From Acidimicrobiaceae bacterium (lineage in GTDB: Bacteria > Actinomycetota > Acidimicrobiia > Acidimicrobiales > RAAP-2), in NCBI GenBank assembly GCA_947456095.1, contig CANGPX010000005.1, positions 1 through 40,583 of the forward strand: a DNA stretch of 40,583 nt. The letters are read 5' to 3'. The notes under the pieces were generated by a model. It worked only from the letters and a program-made list of their open reading frames with translations. It did not search any database and was not told where the DNA came from. Shown one piece after another: positions 1 to 8,352 of the stretch (within the stretch, counting starts at the first letter, position 1; every line of letters starts with the position of its first letter). The translations under genes were made by a program, and so were the position numbers.

Positions 1-84
1 CTCGGCAACGGGGTCACCACTTGACCCTCGAGGAGGCTCACTTTTGATGAGAGCGACGATTCCATCGTGTTCTGAACTTGGCAT
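1..84 (-). CDS. Partial hypothetical protein, N-terminal end only
   Basis: Reading leftwards from 84, an ATG follows a good ribosome binding site (AAAGGAG, about six bases upstream) and opens a frame of 28 codons that runs off the window edge. The visible peptide begins MPSSEHDGIVALIKSEPP and is hydrophilic, with no signal peptide or membrane segment. The family cannot be recognised from so short a piece. The strong RBS and open frame make a real gene likely. It is divergent from the DoxX-like gene that begins at 235. Confidence 0.55.
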   Translation of the reverse strand, partial: MPSSEHDGIVALIKSEPPRGSSGDPVAE

Positions 85-234
85 GAGGACTCCTTTGACG
101 TGACCAGGCGGTGCTCAACTTTCCCACGTGCGCACGCAGGTGCTCGCAGCGCTAGAGGAATCGTCAAGAACTGCGAACTACAATTCGACCCAAGTTCGCT
201 GATTGGCAGACCACTTGTACGAAAGGTTTTTCCC

Positions 235-585
235 ATGACCATTGCCCTCATCATCGTTGCCGCACTCCTCGGCGTTGCCGCTGCTGGCTCAGCGGTCGGC
301 AAACTCACCAAGCAAGCGTCAGTGATTGAGAACTTGACCCATGTTGGGGTGAAGGCCAAGCACATCCCCGTCTTAGCTGTGCTCGAGCTCGCTGGCGCAC
401 TTGGCCTCCTCCTTGGCATCTGGGTCACCCCTCTCGGCATCGCCGCAGCGGTCGGCCTCGCTCTCTACTTCCTTGGTGCAGTGCTTGCCCACCTTCGGCT
501 GAAGGACAAGCCAGCTGACTTCGCACCAGCCTTTGTCCTGTTCGCCGTTGCCGTGGTCACCGTCGTTTTAGAACTCAATCGCTAA
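235..585 (+). CDS. DoxX-like small integral membrane protein
   Basis: This 116-residue protein is almost entirely hydrophobic, with four predicted membrane segments. The first starts at the N-terminus (MTIALIIVAALLG), and the rest follow short loops containing GKL and a KHIPVL stretch. Size, topology and the LxxLE(L)AGALGLL pattern resemble the DoxX/DoxX-like family, whose members are often tied to redox or thiol stress, though the biochemical role is usually unknown. The ATG at 235 was chosen because it follows GAAAGG at suitable spacing and lies directly before the first membrane helix. The frame is open further upstream, but that extension is arginine-rich and not family-like. The gene is monocistronic by layout. 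Function beyond membrane location is not inferred. Confidence 0.75.
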   Translation: MTIALIIVAALLGVAAAGSAVGKLTKQASVIENLTHVGVKAKHIPVLAVLELAGALGLLLGIWVTPLGIAAAVGLALYFLGAVLAHLRLKDKPADFAPAFVLFAVAVVTVVLELNR

Positions 586-665
586 CGGGTTCTCGAAGTC
601 GCGACGACTGAACATCATGGGCTTCTTCGTCACCGCTTCGGCCAGCAACTAGGCGATCCCGTCCA

Positions 666-1280
666 ATGAACGCCCTCCTCGCTGGATTCGTCGCGTCACT
701 CTCGCTCATTGTCGCCATTGGTGCGCAAAATGCCTACATCCTTCGCCTTGGCCTCAGTCGAAGCCACGTTGGAGTTGCGGTTGCACTCTGCGCAAGTGCA
801 GACGCCGCACTCATTGCACTCGGCATTGGTGGGCTCGGTCGGCTGATCACGCACGTTGCTTGGCTGCTCACCGCGAGCAAATGGATTGGCGTGTGTTATC
901 TCGCTGCTTTCGGCGTGAAGTCGCTCTGGAGTGCACGCCGGCCGGGCACGCTCATCGCTGCGGCGACCTCGACGCCAACGCGAAAGGCCGTGGTCTTTGC
1001 GACCTTGGGCTTTACCTTTCTCAACCCTCACGTCTACCTCGACACGGTGTTGCTGCTCGGCAGCCTCGGCAATCAATACGGAACCCATCGATGGTTCTTT
1101 GCCCTTGGCGCGTCACTTGGTTCTGTGGTGTGGTTCGTGAGTCTTGGCTTTGGCGCGCGGCTTTTGTCAAAAGCAATGGCCAAGCCCACAACGTGGCGGA
1201 TCCTTGATCTCGTCATTGGCCTCATCATGTTGGTTGTTGCCTGGAACGTCGCCACGCTCAACACGGCAACGGTGAACTAG
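666..1280 (+). CDS. LysE/ArgO-family amino acid exporter
   Basis: The 204-residue protein matches the LysE superfamily of amino acid efflux permeases in length and pattern. The N-terminal helix ends in the family signature GAQNAYILRLGL (residues about 19-31). A second conserved block, FATLGFTFLNPHVYLDT (about 110-126), carries the NPxxYLD motif. Six hydrophobic segments can be traced. LysE/ArgO proteins export lysine and arginine from the cytoplasm and prevent toxic build-up during peptide use. The usual partner, a divergent LysG/ArgP-type LysR regulator, is not next to it, so the substrate is not certain. The gene is convergent with the amidohydrolase-like gene, with only 9 bases between the stop codons. 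Confidence 0.88.
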   Translation: MNALLAGFVASLSLIVAIGAQNAYILRLGLSRSHVGVAVALCASADAALIALGIGGLGRLITHVAWLLTASKWIGVCYLAAFGVKSLWSARRPGTLIAAATSTPTRKAVVFATLGFTFLNPHVYLDTVLLLGSLGNQYGTHRWFFALGASLGSVVWFVSLGFGARLLSKAMAKPTTWRILDLVIGLIMLVVAWNVATLNTATVN

Positions 1281-1289
1281 TAGCCCTAC

Positions 1290-2153
1290 TCAGTCAAGAT
1301 TGAAGAGTCGTCGGGCATTGCCGGACAAGAACGGTTCCCATACGTGGTCTCGAAAGGCAACGTCATCCATCTCGGTGAAGATGCGTTCCAAGGTGAGGCC
1401 CATAGGGAAGTAGCCGCCGTAGAGGATTTTGTTCGTGCCTCTGGTGTTGGCGAAGTCAACAATGGCCTTTGGGTAGTACTTGGGTGCAAAGGCACTCGTC
1501 ATGTAGTGCAGGCCCGGCCACTTGAGCATGAGCTTGACCGCAAGTTCTTCGAACGGCTCTGCACCGTGGCGCATGATGATCGTGAGTTCCGGAAAGTCGT
1601 AACAGACCTCATCAAACAAAAAGACGTCTTGACAAGCCGAGGGAAGTCGTGGGCCGGCAATGCCAGCGTTGACGACAACGGGAATCACAAGATCAATGCA
1701 GGTTTGATAGACGGGATAGTACCGGCGGTCATTGACTGGCACTTGTGGACTGCATCCAGCAGGAAAACTCGTGACCGCAACGATGTCGAATGCTGACTTG
1801 GCTTCTCGAATCGCTCGCACAGATCCAGTGATGTCATTCGGATCAACTTCGAGCGTTGCTCGAAAGCGCGTGGGATGTTCACGAAGCGCTCGCTTCGAGG
1901 CCTCACTGCCAAGTCCAATGAGGCCAATCTCGATGCCGTGGGCATCCATGGCTGAAAGGGTCACCTGAACCGCGTCGCGGCCCTCGGCTAAATGATTTGG
2001 CACTGCTTTAAACATGTACTCAGCCGGGAAGGCCATCTCGGCGCTCTCGGCATCTTTGGTTTGTGCCCGCAGGTAGTCGTAGTGCGAACTCGCCTCGTTG
2101 GAAGGAAATCCAATCATGGCGTCTACGACGCGAATTGCCCGTGGTCTCGTCAT
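1290..2153 (-). CDS. Amidohydrolase-2 family TIM-barrel protein, metal ligands apparently missing
   Basis: The 287-residue protein resembles actinobacterial amidohydrolase-family (Amidohydro_2) proteins: VVDAMIGFPS at the N-terminus, then an FPAEYMFK block, a strand with TIIMRHG (about 208), and a C-terminal block NKILYGGYFPMGLTLERI. In catalytic members the first strand carries HxH and the last carries GSD or a similar Asp. Here neither is present (DAMIGF and GGYFP), although His of MRHG is kept. The protein may therefore be catalytically altered or non-hydrolytic. The start at 2153 follows GAAGGGTG; the frame is open upstream but that extension does not look like family sequence. It is divergent from the HTH gene at 2367. 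The substrate is unknown. Confidence 0.72.
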   Translation of the reverse strand: MTRPRAIRVVDAMIGFPSNEASSHYDYLRAQTKDAESAEMAFPAEYMFKAVPNHLAEGRDAVQVTLSAMDAHGIEIGLIGLGSEASKRALREHPTRFRATLEVDPNDITGSVRAIREAKSAFDIVAVTSFPAGCSPQVPVNDRRYYPVYQTCIDLVIPVVVNAGIAGPRLPSACQDVFLFDEVCYDFPELTIIMRHGAEPFEELAVKLMLKWPGLHYMTSAFAPKYYPKAIVDFANTRGTNKILYGGYFPMGLTLERIFTEMDDVAFRDHVWEPFLSGNARRLFNLD

Positions 2154-2241
2154 GATCTGCACCCTTCGTGTGGTGCATCTAGTGCTACACGAACCACCAA
2201 CTTCGCGCCACTTTCGCGTGTCGGTCCACTTGACCCTTGCA

Positions 2242-2261
2242 ACTGAAGAAAAATCTTCAGT
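2242..2261. repeat. 8-bp perfect inverted repeat with A4 centre, possible operator
   Basis: ACTGAAGA, then AAAA, then TCTTCAGT lies in the 213-base space between the divergent amidohydrolase-like gene (start 2153) and the HTH gene (start 2367). The dyad could be an operator for the HTH protein or a small hairpin. No second copy was seen in the window. Confidence 0.5.
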
Positions 2262-2366
2262 GCCGAAACTGCGCTGAACTCGGGAAACACCGAAATAACG
2301 AATTACATCTCCAAGAGTTGTCAATCTGGCGCTACTGTCGCACTCAGTCAGAGAGCGAGAGTTGCA

Positions 2367-3254
2367 ATGACCGAGGTTGAACAGAGGCCAATGTTTGGAG
2401 GGACGAGCGTCGCAGATCTTGCGACCGCACTTCGCCATGCGCGCCAACGCGCTACTCCGCCCCTTCGCCTCATCGACATTGGAAGCGACCCAAACGGGCC
2501 GAGGACGTGGAGCCATGCCCACCTCTCGAAAGTCGAACGTGGCCTCGAAGTCCCAGCTGGCGAACTCGTGCGTTGGTATGAGGTGAAGACCGCAACCACG
2601 CCTGGGTTCTTGACCGGCCTTTGGGAAATTGCAACCGGCGAGCAGTACTTGGACGCGCTGCCTCCGGCAGAAGCCGTCGCACCTTGGACGCTCGATCGCG
2701 TTGAGATCGACCTCGATCTGTCTGGTGCAGTCCCAACAGCTTTAGAAACAAGAGATTTGATCGCAAACCTCGATGGTGCTGATCGCCACCAAATCCTGAT
2801 CGACTTAGAAGACGAAGAGGCAGCACTGTCCTCGCGTCTTGAAGTGATTGATGGTGGCACCCTTGTTGAAGACAAAAAGTTGATCATGGGCAACCTCGTT
2901 CGCCACGAGATCTACCACGGTCGAGCCGTCGCCAAAGGCGAATGGCATCGTGTCGCCCTCCGCCACCGTTACCCATCAGAGAACTTTGACCCGTGGTACA
3001 CCTTTACGACAAAGACCGACCGCATGCGTGAAGGTCTCGTCACGGTTCGCTTTGGCAAAAAAGTTCCTCGACGGGTCTACGCCGTTGATCGGCTGCTCTC
3101 AAAGGAAGTTCGTGCCTATTGCGCTGCATCAGCACCAGAGGAAGCGAGTACTGACTTTGCTCCGGTCAAGGTCGACGAGCAGGGAATTGCTCGAATTCGT
3201 TTCGCCTTCCCGCGCGCAGGCTTCCAATATGGAATTGGCTGGCGGAACGACTAG
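2367..3254 (+). CDS. XRE-like helix-turn-helix protein with a novel C-terminal region
   Basis: The 295-residue protein has an N-terminal XRE-type helix-turn-helix at about residues 15-65. The recognition-helix region reads WSHAHLSKVERGLEVPAGELV, closely matching the Ser/Lys/Glu-Arg-Gly pattern of that fold. The remainder (about 80-295) is mixed and soluble, with an acidic middle (LEDEEAALSSR) and a beta-rich C-terminal half. It is not recognised as a known sensor domain. No membrane segment is visible. The ATG at 2367 has only a weak upstream purine run. The gene probably regulates itself or the divergent amidohydrolase-like gene; a palindrome lies between them. Its stop codon shares the palindrome CTAG (3251-3254) with the stop of the convergent membrane protein gene. 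Confidence 0.75.
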   Translation: MTEVEQRPMFGGTSVADLATALRHARQRATPPLRLIDIGSDPNGPRTWSHAHLSKVERGLEVPAGELVRWYEVKTATTPGFLTGLWEIATGEQYLDALPPAEAVAPWTLDRVEIDLDLSGAVPTALETRDLIANLDGADRHQILIDLEDEEAALSSRLEVIDGGTLVEDKKLIMGNLVRHEIYHGRAVAKGEWHRVALRHRYPSENFDPWYTFTTKTDRMREGLVTVRFGKKVPRRVYAVDRLLSKEVRAYCAASAPEEASTDFAPVKVDEQGIARIRFAFPRAGFQYGIGWRND

Positions 3255-4297
3255 TTCTGCGCTCCGCTCCCACTCGGCGGTGCCGGTGGTGGTGGTGGCG
3301 GGGGCAAGTCCACACCCGCTGGCCCAACCGTCACGTCTTGTCCCAGTTCAGTTTGGACCTCTATTGCTCCGGGGAATCCGGCCGCAACGGCTGCTTGAGG
3401 GGGAAGGACTTGACTGCTCGCTAATCGTGACGCTCGCAGGTTGGCAAGGAGAAACGCCGCCAAGGTCACCACCGAAATGCCAAGCAGCACCAGTGCAGTA
3501 GCGAGAAGAACCCCGCCAACATGTTTGGCCAGCGCGGTGGCGAGGACTTCAATTTCGTGATTTTGAGAAGCGAGGGAAAGGGAAATATTGTCAATGGAGG
3601 CCGCGAGTGACAACAGCGAAATCGTCGGCACAAACGTGGCGAACGCTACGGCAAGAACCCGACGAAGGCGATTTCGCACGAGGAATCGGGCAGTCAAAAT
3701 CGCCATGGCGAATCCAACAATGGCGGCGATCCAAATCGACAAGGTCAACTGGTCGACCACGTTGAGGCCCTCGACCTTTTTGTCGATCGTGATGGTGGTG
3801 TTCTTCAGGTCTTTTGGAACATCAGGGATCCGGGCATCAACGCGGTGGAGTGCTGCGGTGAACTTTTGGAGCAACGGCTTCAAATCAATGGTGGTTTTCT
3901 TCCCCGTATTGATGGCGTCGTAGGCCAAGAGCAAGTCTGCTCGTGCCATGGCTCGAACTTCTTTGTCTTGAATGACCTTGCCGACCGCAGCAGTAAGGGC
4001 GTCTTTGTGCTCAGTGAAGGCGAGGCGAGTGTCGTCACCGGCATCTTGTTGCAGTTTCGTGACGAGTTGTGTGGACAAAGCCTTGGCTGAACCCGGGGAA
4101 GTGATGATGCTCAGGCCAGTGTCGATTGCTTGTCCTGGTTTGCCGGCAATGGCGTTCACTGTCTGCAACATGCCAACGCTGAACAAGATCGAGGCGGCAA
4201 GGCCAAGCAACAAGACCGCACCAACCCTGCGCAGCACGGTCAAGCCAGTCGAACCTTGTGGTGCCAAAGGGAGCGGTGTGGCGTCTTGAGTCGTCAT
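3251..4297 (-). CDS. Four-helix membrane protein with proline-rich C-terminus, unknown function
   Basis: The 348-residue protein has a first membrane helix at about residues 24-48 (VGAVLLLGLAASILF). A soluble, probably extracytoplasmic domain follows at about 49-180, containing a helical KxxLxxA-rich stretch. Three further membrane helices lie between about 185 and 300. The C-terminal tail ends in a run of eight prolines within LPPPPPPPPAPPSG. The layout resembles actinobacterial membrane proteins of unknown function. The ATG at 4297 was chosen because it sits just before the cytoplasmic leader of helix 1; the upstream Shine-Dalgarno is weak (AAAGAGA). It is divergent from superoxide dismutase. 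No enzymatic motif is visible and the role is unknown. Confidence 0.7.
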   Translation of the reverse strand: MTTQDATPLPLAPQGSTGLTVLRRVGAVLLLGLAASILFSVGMLQTVNAIAGKPGQAIDTGLSIITSPGSAKALSTQLVTKLQQDAGDDTRLAFTEHKDALTAAVGKVIQDKEVRAMARADLLLAYDAINTGKKTTIDLKPLLQKFTAALHRVDARIPDVPKDLKNTTITIDKKVEGLNVVDQLTLSIWIAAIVGFAMAILTARFLVRNRLRRVLAVAFATFVPTISLLSLAASIDNISLSLASQNHEIEVLATALAKHVGGVLLATALVLLGISVVTLAAFLLANLRASRLASSQVLPPQAAVAAGFPGAIEVQTELGQDVTVGPAGVDLPPPPPPPAPPSGSGAQN

Positions 4298-4432
4298 GGT
4301 GTCTCTTTCTGTCAACCACTCAACTCTTCCACGGCGAAGCGGAACTTTCTTGGCTAGCTGCTGCTCGTCACACAGATGTTCCAAAGACACTAAGTTTTGA
4401 AAGTAGTTACCAGCCTTTGAGGAGAATTCACT

Positions 4433-5044
4433 ATGGCCACTTACACTTTGCCTGACCTGCCCTATGACCCAGCTGCACTTGAGCCCCACTACTCGGGCCA
4501 AATTGTCGAGTTGCACCACGGCAAGCACCACGCTGCTTATGTTGCTGGAGCCAACACCACGTTGGAGAAGTTGGAAGAGGCTCGGGCCAAGGGCGACTAC
4601 GCCTCCATTGTCGGCCTTGAAAAGACCCTGGCGTTCAACGTCTCGGGCCACGTGCTCCATTCAATCTTTTGGACCAACCTCTCACCAGAAGGTGGCGACC
4701 GCCCAACTGGCGACTTGGCTGCAGCCTTGGATGAGAACTTCGGTTCCTTTGAGGCGTTCCAAGCGCACATGACCCAAGCTTCAACGACCGTCCAAGGTTC
4801 AGGCTGGGGCGCACTTGCCTACGAGCCACTCGCTGGCCGCTTGCTCATCACGCAGGTCTACGACCACCAGAGCAACTTGAACAACGGCTCAATCCCCTTG
4901 TTCGTCATCGACGCGTGGGAGCACGCCTGGTACTTGCAGTACAAGAACGTGAAGGCCGACTACGTCGCAGCCCTGTGGAACATCATCAACTGGGATGACG
5001 TGTCCCGCCGCTTCGCTGCAGCCAAGGCAACCACCCTCGCCTAA
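4433..5044 (+). CDS. sodA: Iron/manganese superoxide dismutase
   Basis: The 203-residue enzyme converts superoxide to oxygen and hydrogen peroxide in the cytoplasm. All four metal ligands of the Fe/Mn family can be read: His28 in ELHHGKHH, His in [11 protein letters not shown], and Asp and His in [14 protein letters not shown]. The block [11 protein letters not shown] and the near-C-terminal [18 protein letters not shown] are standard. Whether iron or manganese is used cannot be settled by eye; the sequence is of the general type found in actinobacterial SodA. The start follows a strong RBS (GAGGAG, nine bases upstream). A perfect 13-bp hairpin directly after the gene acts as a likely terminator. 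It appears monocistronic. Confidence 0.96.
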   Translation: MATYTLPDLPYDPAALEPHYSGQIVELHHGKHHAAYVAGANTTLEKLEEARAKGDYASIVGLEKTLAFNVSGHVLHSIFWTNLSPEGGDRPTGDLAAALDENFGSFEAFQAHMTQASTTVQGSGWGALAYEPLAGRLLITQVYDHQSNLNNGSIPLFVIDAWEHAWYLQYKNVKADYVAALWNIINWDDVSRRFAAAKATTLA

Positions 5045-5069
5045 GGCTTCACACCACAAGAGTTTTGCT

Positions 5070-5099
5070 CAATGCCCTCGGCTTTGGCCGAGGGCATTG
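5070..5099. terminator. 13-bp hairpin between sodA and the convergent gene
   Basis: CAATGCCCTCGGC, loop TTTG, then GCCGAGGGCATTG forms a perfect GC-rich stem 25 bases after the sodA stop and 14 bases before the stop of the convergent gene at 5114. There is no long T tract on either side, which is common in actinobacterial terminators. The symmetry allows it to serve both strands. Confidence 0.8.
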
Positions 5100-5113
5100 T
5101 CGCGTCGAGGCAA

Positions 5114-6028
5114 TCAGATTTGTGGTTGATTCCACTCAATCCAGCCACGGCCAAATGCTCCGTCACTCGTCTTGGCTTCAACCATGGCTCTTGGGAAGCG
5201 GTCAATTTTGCCGTCTTCGCTTACGAGCAGCAGTGGACCAAATCCTGTTGGCGTCACCTCTACGGTGAAACCGCCCGGTTCAATGACAAAGTGTGCGCTT
5301 GAAGCAATTCCGTCACGATTGGTGACTTCACTCGTGTTTGCTACCTCGAGTGAAGCAACAACACCATCTTTTTGGACGTAACCAAGCGGCGGCACGCCAT
5401 CAATGCGAATGTCAGCCAAGTGAAGGGTGCGGCCGTCGTTGAAGTGAATGGCTGACCAGCACCACCCAAAACTCCACCAGTCACGCACTCCCCAGGAGTG
5501 ATCACGCTGACCAGGGCCGGCAACAGTGAACTGCTCACCATCAACGGTGATGGTTCCAACAACCGTGCAGGGAATCTCATAACGCGTCGTTATGGCGTAA
5601 TGATAGGGCACACCAGCAGTTGACCAAGTAAGACTCAGGGCAATGTCGACGTCCTTGCCCGCTGCTTCGTCGTAGGCAGCTTCTGGGGTGGCATAGGACT
5701 TTGCTGGACTCGAGGCCACAACGGTGACTTGGCGCAGTGCTTCGTCAACGGCGTAGGTGACACTTACGCCATCATCTGAGATGTCAAAGCCAGTCTTTGG
5801 GGCGCCCAAGTCATAACGCGCGGCGACAACCGGGCCACGGCCAGCAATGGTGACCGCTGCGGTCCACCAAATCACGCCGAGATTTGGATAGAGCCCAAGG
5901 CGGACATATCCACCCACGTTGCCACTCGCATCGACGACGTCTAAATAGACCGACTCGTTAAAAAGCGCTTCATCTGTTGGCTGGTGTCGCTGTTCGTCGA
6001 CTTCAGCAACTTCGTGTGCAGCATCCAT
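5114..6028 (-). CDS. CrtC/AttH-like (DUF7064/7065-type) lipocalin-fold protein
   Basis: The 304-residue soluble protein has a diagnostic block, AGPGQRDHSWGVRDWWSFGW (about 166-185), typical of the actinobacterial relatives of hydroxyneurosporene synthase CrtC and AttH. The family folds as a double lipocalin-like barrel. CrtC-type proteins act on lipidic substrates such as carotenoids, but most actinobacterial members have no assigned reaction. There is no signal peptide or membrane helix. The ATG at 6028 is preceded by GGGGTAGG at good spacing. The gene is divergent from the SsuD-like monooxygenase at 6111, so a shared role in hydrophobic or sulfonated compound metabolism is possible but only inferred. 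The domain numbering is from memory. Confidence 0.72.
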   Translation of the reverse strand: MDAAHEVAEVDEQRHQPTDEALFNESVYLDVVDASGNVGGYVRLGLYPNLGVIWWTAAVTIAGRGPVVAARYDLGAPKTGFDISDDGVSVTYAVDEALRQVTVVASSPAKSYATPEAAYDEAAGKDVDIALSLTWSTAGVPYHYAITTRYEIPCTVVGTITVDGEQFTVAGPGQRDHSWGVRDWWSFGWCWSAIHFNDGRTLHLADIRIDGVPPLGYVQKDGVVASLEVANTSEVTNRDGIASSAHFVIEPGGFTVEVTPTGFGPLLLVSEDGKIDRFPRAMVEAKTSDGAFGRGWIEWNQPQI

Positions 6029-6110
6029 TGCCTACCCCCTTCGTTCTTCGAAGGTTACTGACTTCGCCTCGTGGTGGCGGAGTCGCTCAAGATGTGGTTG
6101 AGTCGAGTCC

Positions 6111-7154
6111 ATGACGATGCGAAGTTCACGACCCGACTTCTTCTGGTTTGCCGCACTGTGTGATGACGACACCACCAATCTCGGAAACACCGACGCAAGC
6201 ATCTTGTCGAGCTATGACCACTGCGCAGCAATTGTGGCCGAAGCCGCTTCCCAAGGCTTTGACGGCGTGCTGCTCCCAAGCGGTTACGCACTTGGCATTG
6301 ACGCTGTGGCCTTTGCCGCCGCTGTTGCTCGTGACGTTGAAGGTATTGATCTCCTCGTTGCCATCAGAGTTGGAGAGATGTGGAACCCACAACTCGTTCG
6401 ACAACTCGCCACACTCGATCAATTGAGCAACAGCCGGCTCCGGATCAACATCATCTCAAGTGACCTGCCAGGCAAGACCGAGTCCGGTGCAATTCGTTAC
6501 GGCCGAACCGCAGAAACGATGGAGCAACTCCGAAGAGGCTTTGGCGGCGAGACCCTCAGCGTTGACGGCGTACCACTTTCTCCCCCTCGCATTGTGACCG
6601 CGACGAAACGCACCCCACCGCTGTATTTCGGTGGCCTCTCCCCTGAAGCCAGGTCCGTCGCCGCAGGTGGTGCCGACGTGTATCTCATGTGGCCAGACAC
6701 CGAAGAAGAAGTCACCTCGATCATTTCCGACCTCACGGCTCGAGCAGCAGCCGTTGATCGAGAACTCTCCTTTGGCTACCGGGTCCATGTGATCGTGCGC
6801 GAGAGCGAAGAAGAAGCAGTTGCAGCAGCAGGCGCTCTCATTGCCGGTCTCGATGACGAAACAGGTTCAGCAATTCGATCAAAATCGCTCGACGCAACCT
6901 CTGTTGGCGTTGCTCGCCAACAGAGCCTCCGCAGCGACGCTGACGAAACCGGATTTGTGGAACCCAACTTGTGGACCGGTATTGGTCGGGCTCGGTCAGG
7001 TTGTGGAGCAGCGATTGTTGGCAACCCTGATCAAGTCGAAGCCAAACTCCGGCGGTATCTGGATCTTGGCATTTCTTCATTCATCCTGTCGGGCTATCCA
7101 CATCGTGAAGAGGCGCGCCGATTTGGCGAGCTTGTCTTGCCAAGATTTGCTTGA
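6111..7154 (+). CDS. SsuD-like luciferase-family flavin-dependent monooxygenase
   Basis: The 347-residue protein is a bacterial-luciferase-fold enzyme closest in pattern to alkanesulfonate monooxygenase. Visible signatures are LRINIISSDLPGK (about 105-118), the PPLYFGGLSPEA block (about 165-176), and a C-terminal LGISSFILSGYPHREEARRF that matches the SsuD signature. SsuD uses reduced FMN and oxygen to release sulfite and aldehyde from alkanesulfonates. The reductase SsuE and the ABC transporter SsuABC are absent here, so a different substrate or a distant reductase is likely. In actinobacteria some relatives use F420 instead; that cannot be excluded. The ATG at 6111 lacks a clear RBS, and a second ATG lies two codons downstream. 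Confidence 0.8.
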   Translation: MTMRSSRPDFFWFAALCDDDTTNLGNTDASILSSYDHCAAIVAEAASQGFDGVLLPSGYALGIDAVAFAAAVARDVEGIDLLVAIRVGEMWNPQLVRQLATLDQLSNSRLRINIISSDLPGKTESGAIRYGRTAETMEQLRRGFGGETLSVDGVPLSPPRIVTATKRTPPLYFGGLSPEARSVAAGGADVYLMWPDTEEEVTSIISDLTARAAAVDRELSFGYRVHVIVRESEEEAVAAAGALIAGLDDETGSAIRSKSLDATSVGVARQQSLRSDADETGFVEPNLWTGIGRARSGCGAAIVGNPDQVEAKLRRYLDLGISSFILSGYPHREEARRFGELVLPRFA

Positions 7155-7240
7155 GTGCGAGACCAGCACTTCACCGCGGGTAGCTCCTCCAGAGCACACT
7201 CAGCAAAATGTGACTGCATCCCCAGAACCGTGGAGATTTC

Positions 7241-7296
7241 GTTTCATTAAAATTACTGTTTCACTTATACTGAAACAGTGATATTTTTGAAACAGT
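7241..7296 (+). promoter_or_regulatory. Symmetric four-half-site operator over the antitoxin-like gene promoter
   Basis: Four copies of one half-site stand in mirror arrangement: GTTTCA at 7241-7246 and 7258-7263, and its complement TGAAAC at 7271-7276 and 7288-7293. The inner pair extends to ACTGTTTCA/TGAAACAGT (7255-7263, 7271-7279), and the last copy also reads TGAAACAGT (7288-7296). Copies on the same side are exactly 17 bases apart. A -10-like TATACT lies at 7266-7271, between the inner arms. This is what would be expected of an autorepressor site for the winged-helix protein encoded from 7315. Confidence 0.7.
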
Positions 7297-7314
7297 TGAC
7301 TGACGGAGACAAAA

Positions 7315-8352
7315 ATGTTGGATCGGCCTTCAAAGTCCATGATTGCCAAGCAGTGTCTTGAGGCAGTCGCACTGGCTCTTCCTGCTGGCTGGGGAATTTC
7401 ATGTCCCCGACAAGGGGCGCTCACCCTCTTGGCCAAAGATGGACGAAGTAGTGAACTCGCCACGGTCGTCTGTCGATCAACCCAGCCACGAACACTCATT
7501 GACGTGGTGGAGAAGTTTGCCCGCACGACGAGTACTCCACTCGAGAAAATTTTGATCTTGGCCGACTTCGTGAGCCCACGAAGTCAGGTCTTGCTGCTTG
7601 AGCGCGGCATCAACTGGGTCGACACGGTGAACAACCTCCGGATGCTCTCAGATACCCCAGGACTCTTCATGGAGCGTCAAGGAGCGTCAAGCGATCCATG
7701 GAGACAGTCTCTGCCGCTGCAATCACTGCGAGGTCTTGGGGCTGGGCGAGCACTGCGTGCCCTCATTACCTCAAGCCCCCCGTTTGGTCTTCGAGAACTT
7801 GCACTTCGCTTTCAAGTATCTGCTGCCACCTTGTCACGGGTGATTGATCTCTTGGAGCGAGAAGCGCTCCTCGAGCGAAGCCCGACCGGCGGAGTTGAGA
7901 TGTTGAACTGGCGAGGGGCACTTGAGCGCTGGGCCGAGGACTCTCGAGGAGTACGGGCATCAACCGCACTTGCTTGTGTCGATCCGAGAGGGCTGCAATC
8001 GCTGCAGCGCAACCTCGAGTCCACGTCGCTCCCCTATGCAGCCACAGGTTCATTTGCCGCACAATTTTTCGCCCCCATTGCACCGCTGCGCGTGGCGGCT
8101 CTGTATACCCCCGACCCGATTGCACTTCAGCGAGAACTTGGGCTTCGAAGTGCCGACAGTGGCGCGAATGTGCTGCTCTTGGAATCGAGTGAACTCCCGA
8201 GTTCGCCCGACGTGTCACAACGCAACGGCATGGTGCTTGCACCACTCGTACAGATTGCGATTGATCTCTTGAGTGGAAGCGGAAGAGAACCAGCCGAGGG
8301 GAAGGCCCTGCTCGATTGGATGGAGGAACACCAAAGTGAATGGCGACGTTGA
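7315..8352 (+). CDS. Winged-helix AbiEi-like antitoxin/repressor
   Basis: The 345-residue protein belongs to an actinobacterial family that pairs with nucleotidyltransferases. The N-terminal third looks like a degenerate restriction-endonuclease-like fold (ILADFVSPRSQVLLLERGINW, then VDTVNNLRM). It is followed by PWRQSLPLQSLRGLGAGRAL and a winged helix at about 155-205 (FGLRELALRFQVSAATLSRVIDLLERE). The C-terminal part contains YAATGSFAAQFFAP and ends WMEEHQSEWRR. By analogy with AbiEi of type IV toxin-antitoxin systems, it should bind its own promoter and counter its partner. The start at 7315 follows CGGAGAC. A mirror-symmetric operator lies 20-75 bases upstream. The partner gene overlaps its last 17 bases. 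The antitoxin activity is inferred from context and family. Confidence 0.75.
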   Translation: MLDRPSKSMIAKQCLEAVALALPAGWGISCPRQGALTLLAKDGRSSELATVVCRSTQPRTLIDVVEKFARTTSTPLEKILILADFVSPRSQVLLLERGINWVDTVNNLRMLSDTPGLFMERQGASSDPWRQSLPLQSLRGLGAGRALRALITSSPPFGLRELALRFQVSAATLSRVIDLLEREALLERSPTGGVEMLNWRGALERWAEDSRGVRASTALACVDPRGLQSLQRNLESTSLPYAATGSFAAQFFAPIAPLRVAALYTPDPIALQRELGLRSADSGANVLLLESSELPSSPDVSQRNGMVLAPLVQIAIDLLSGSGREPAEGKALLDWMEEHQSEWRR

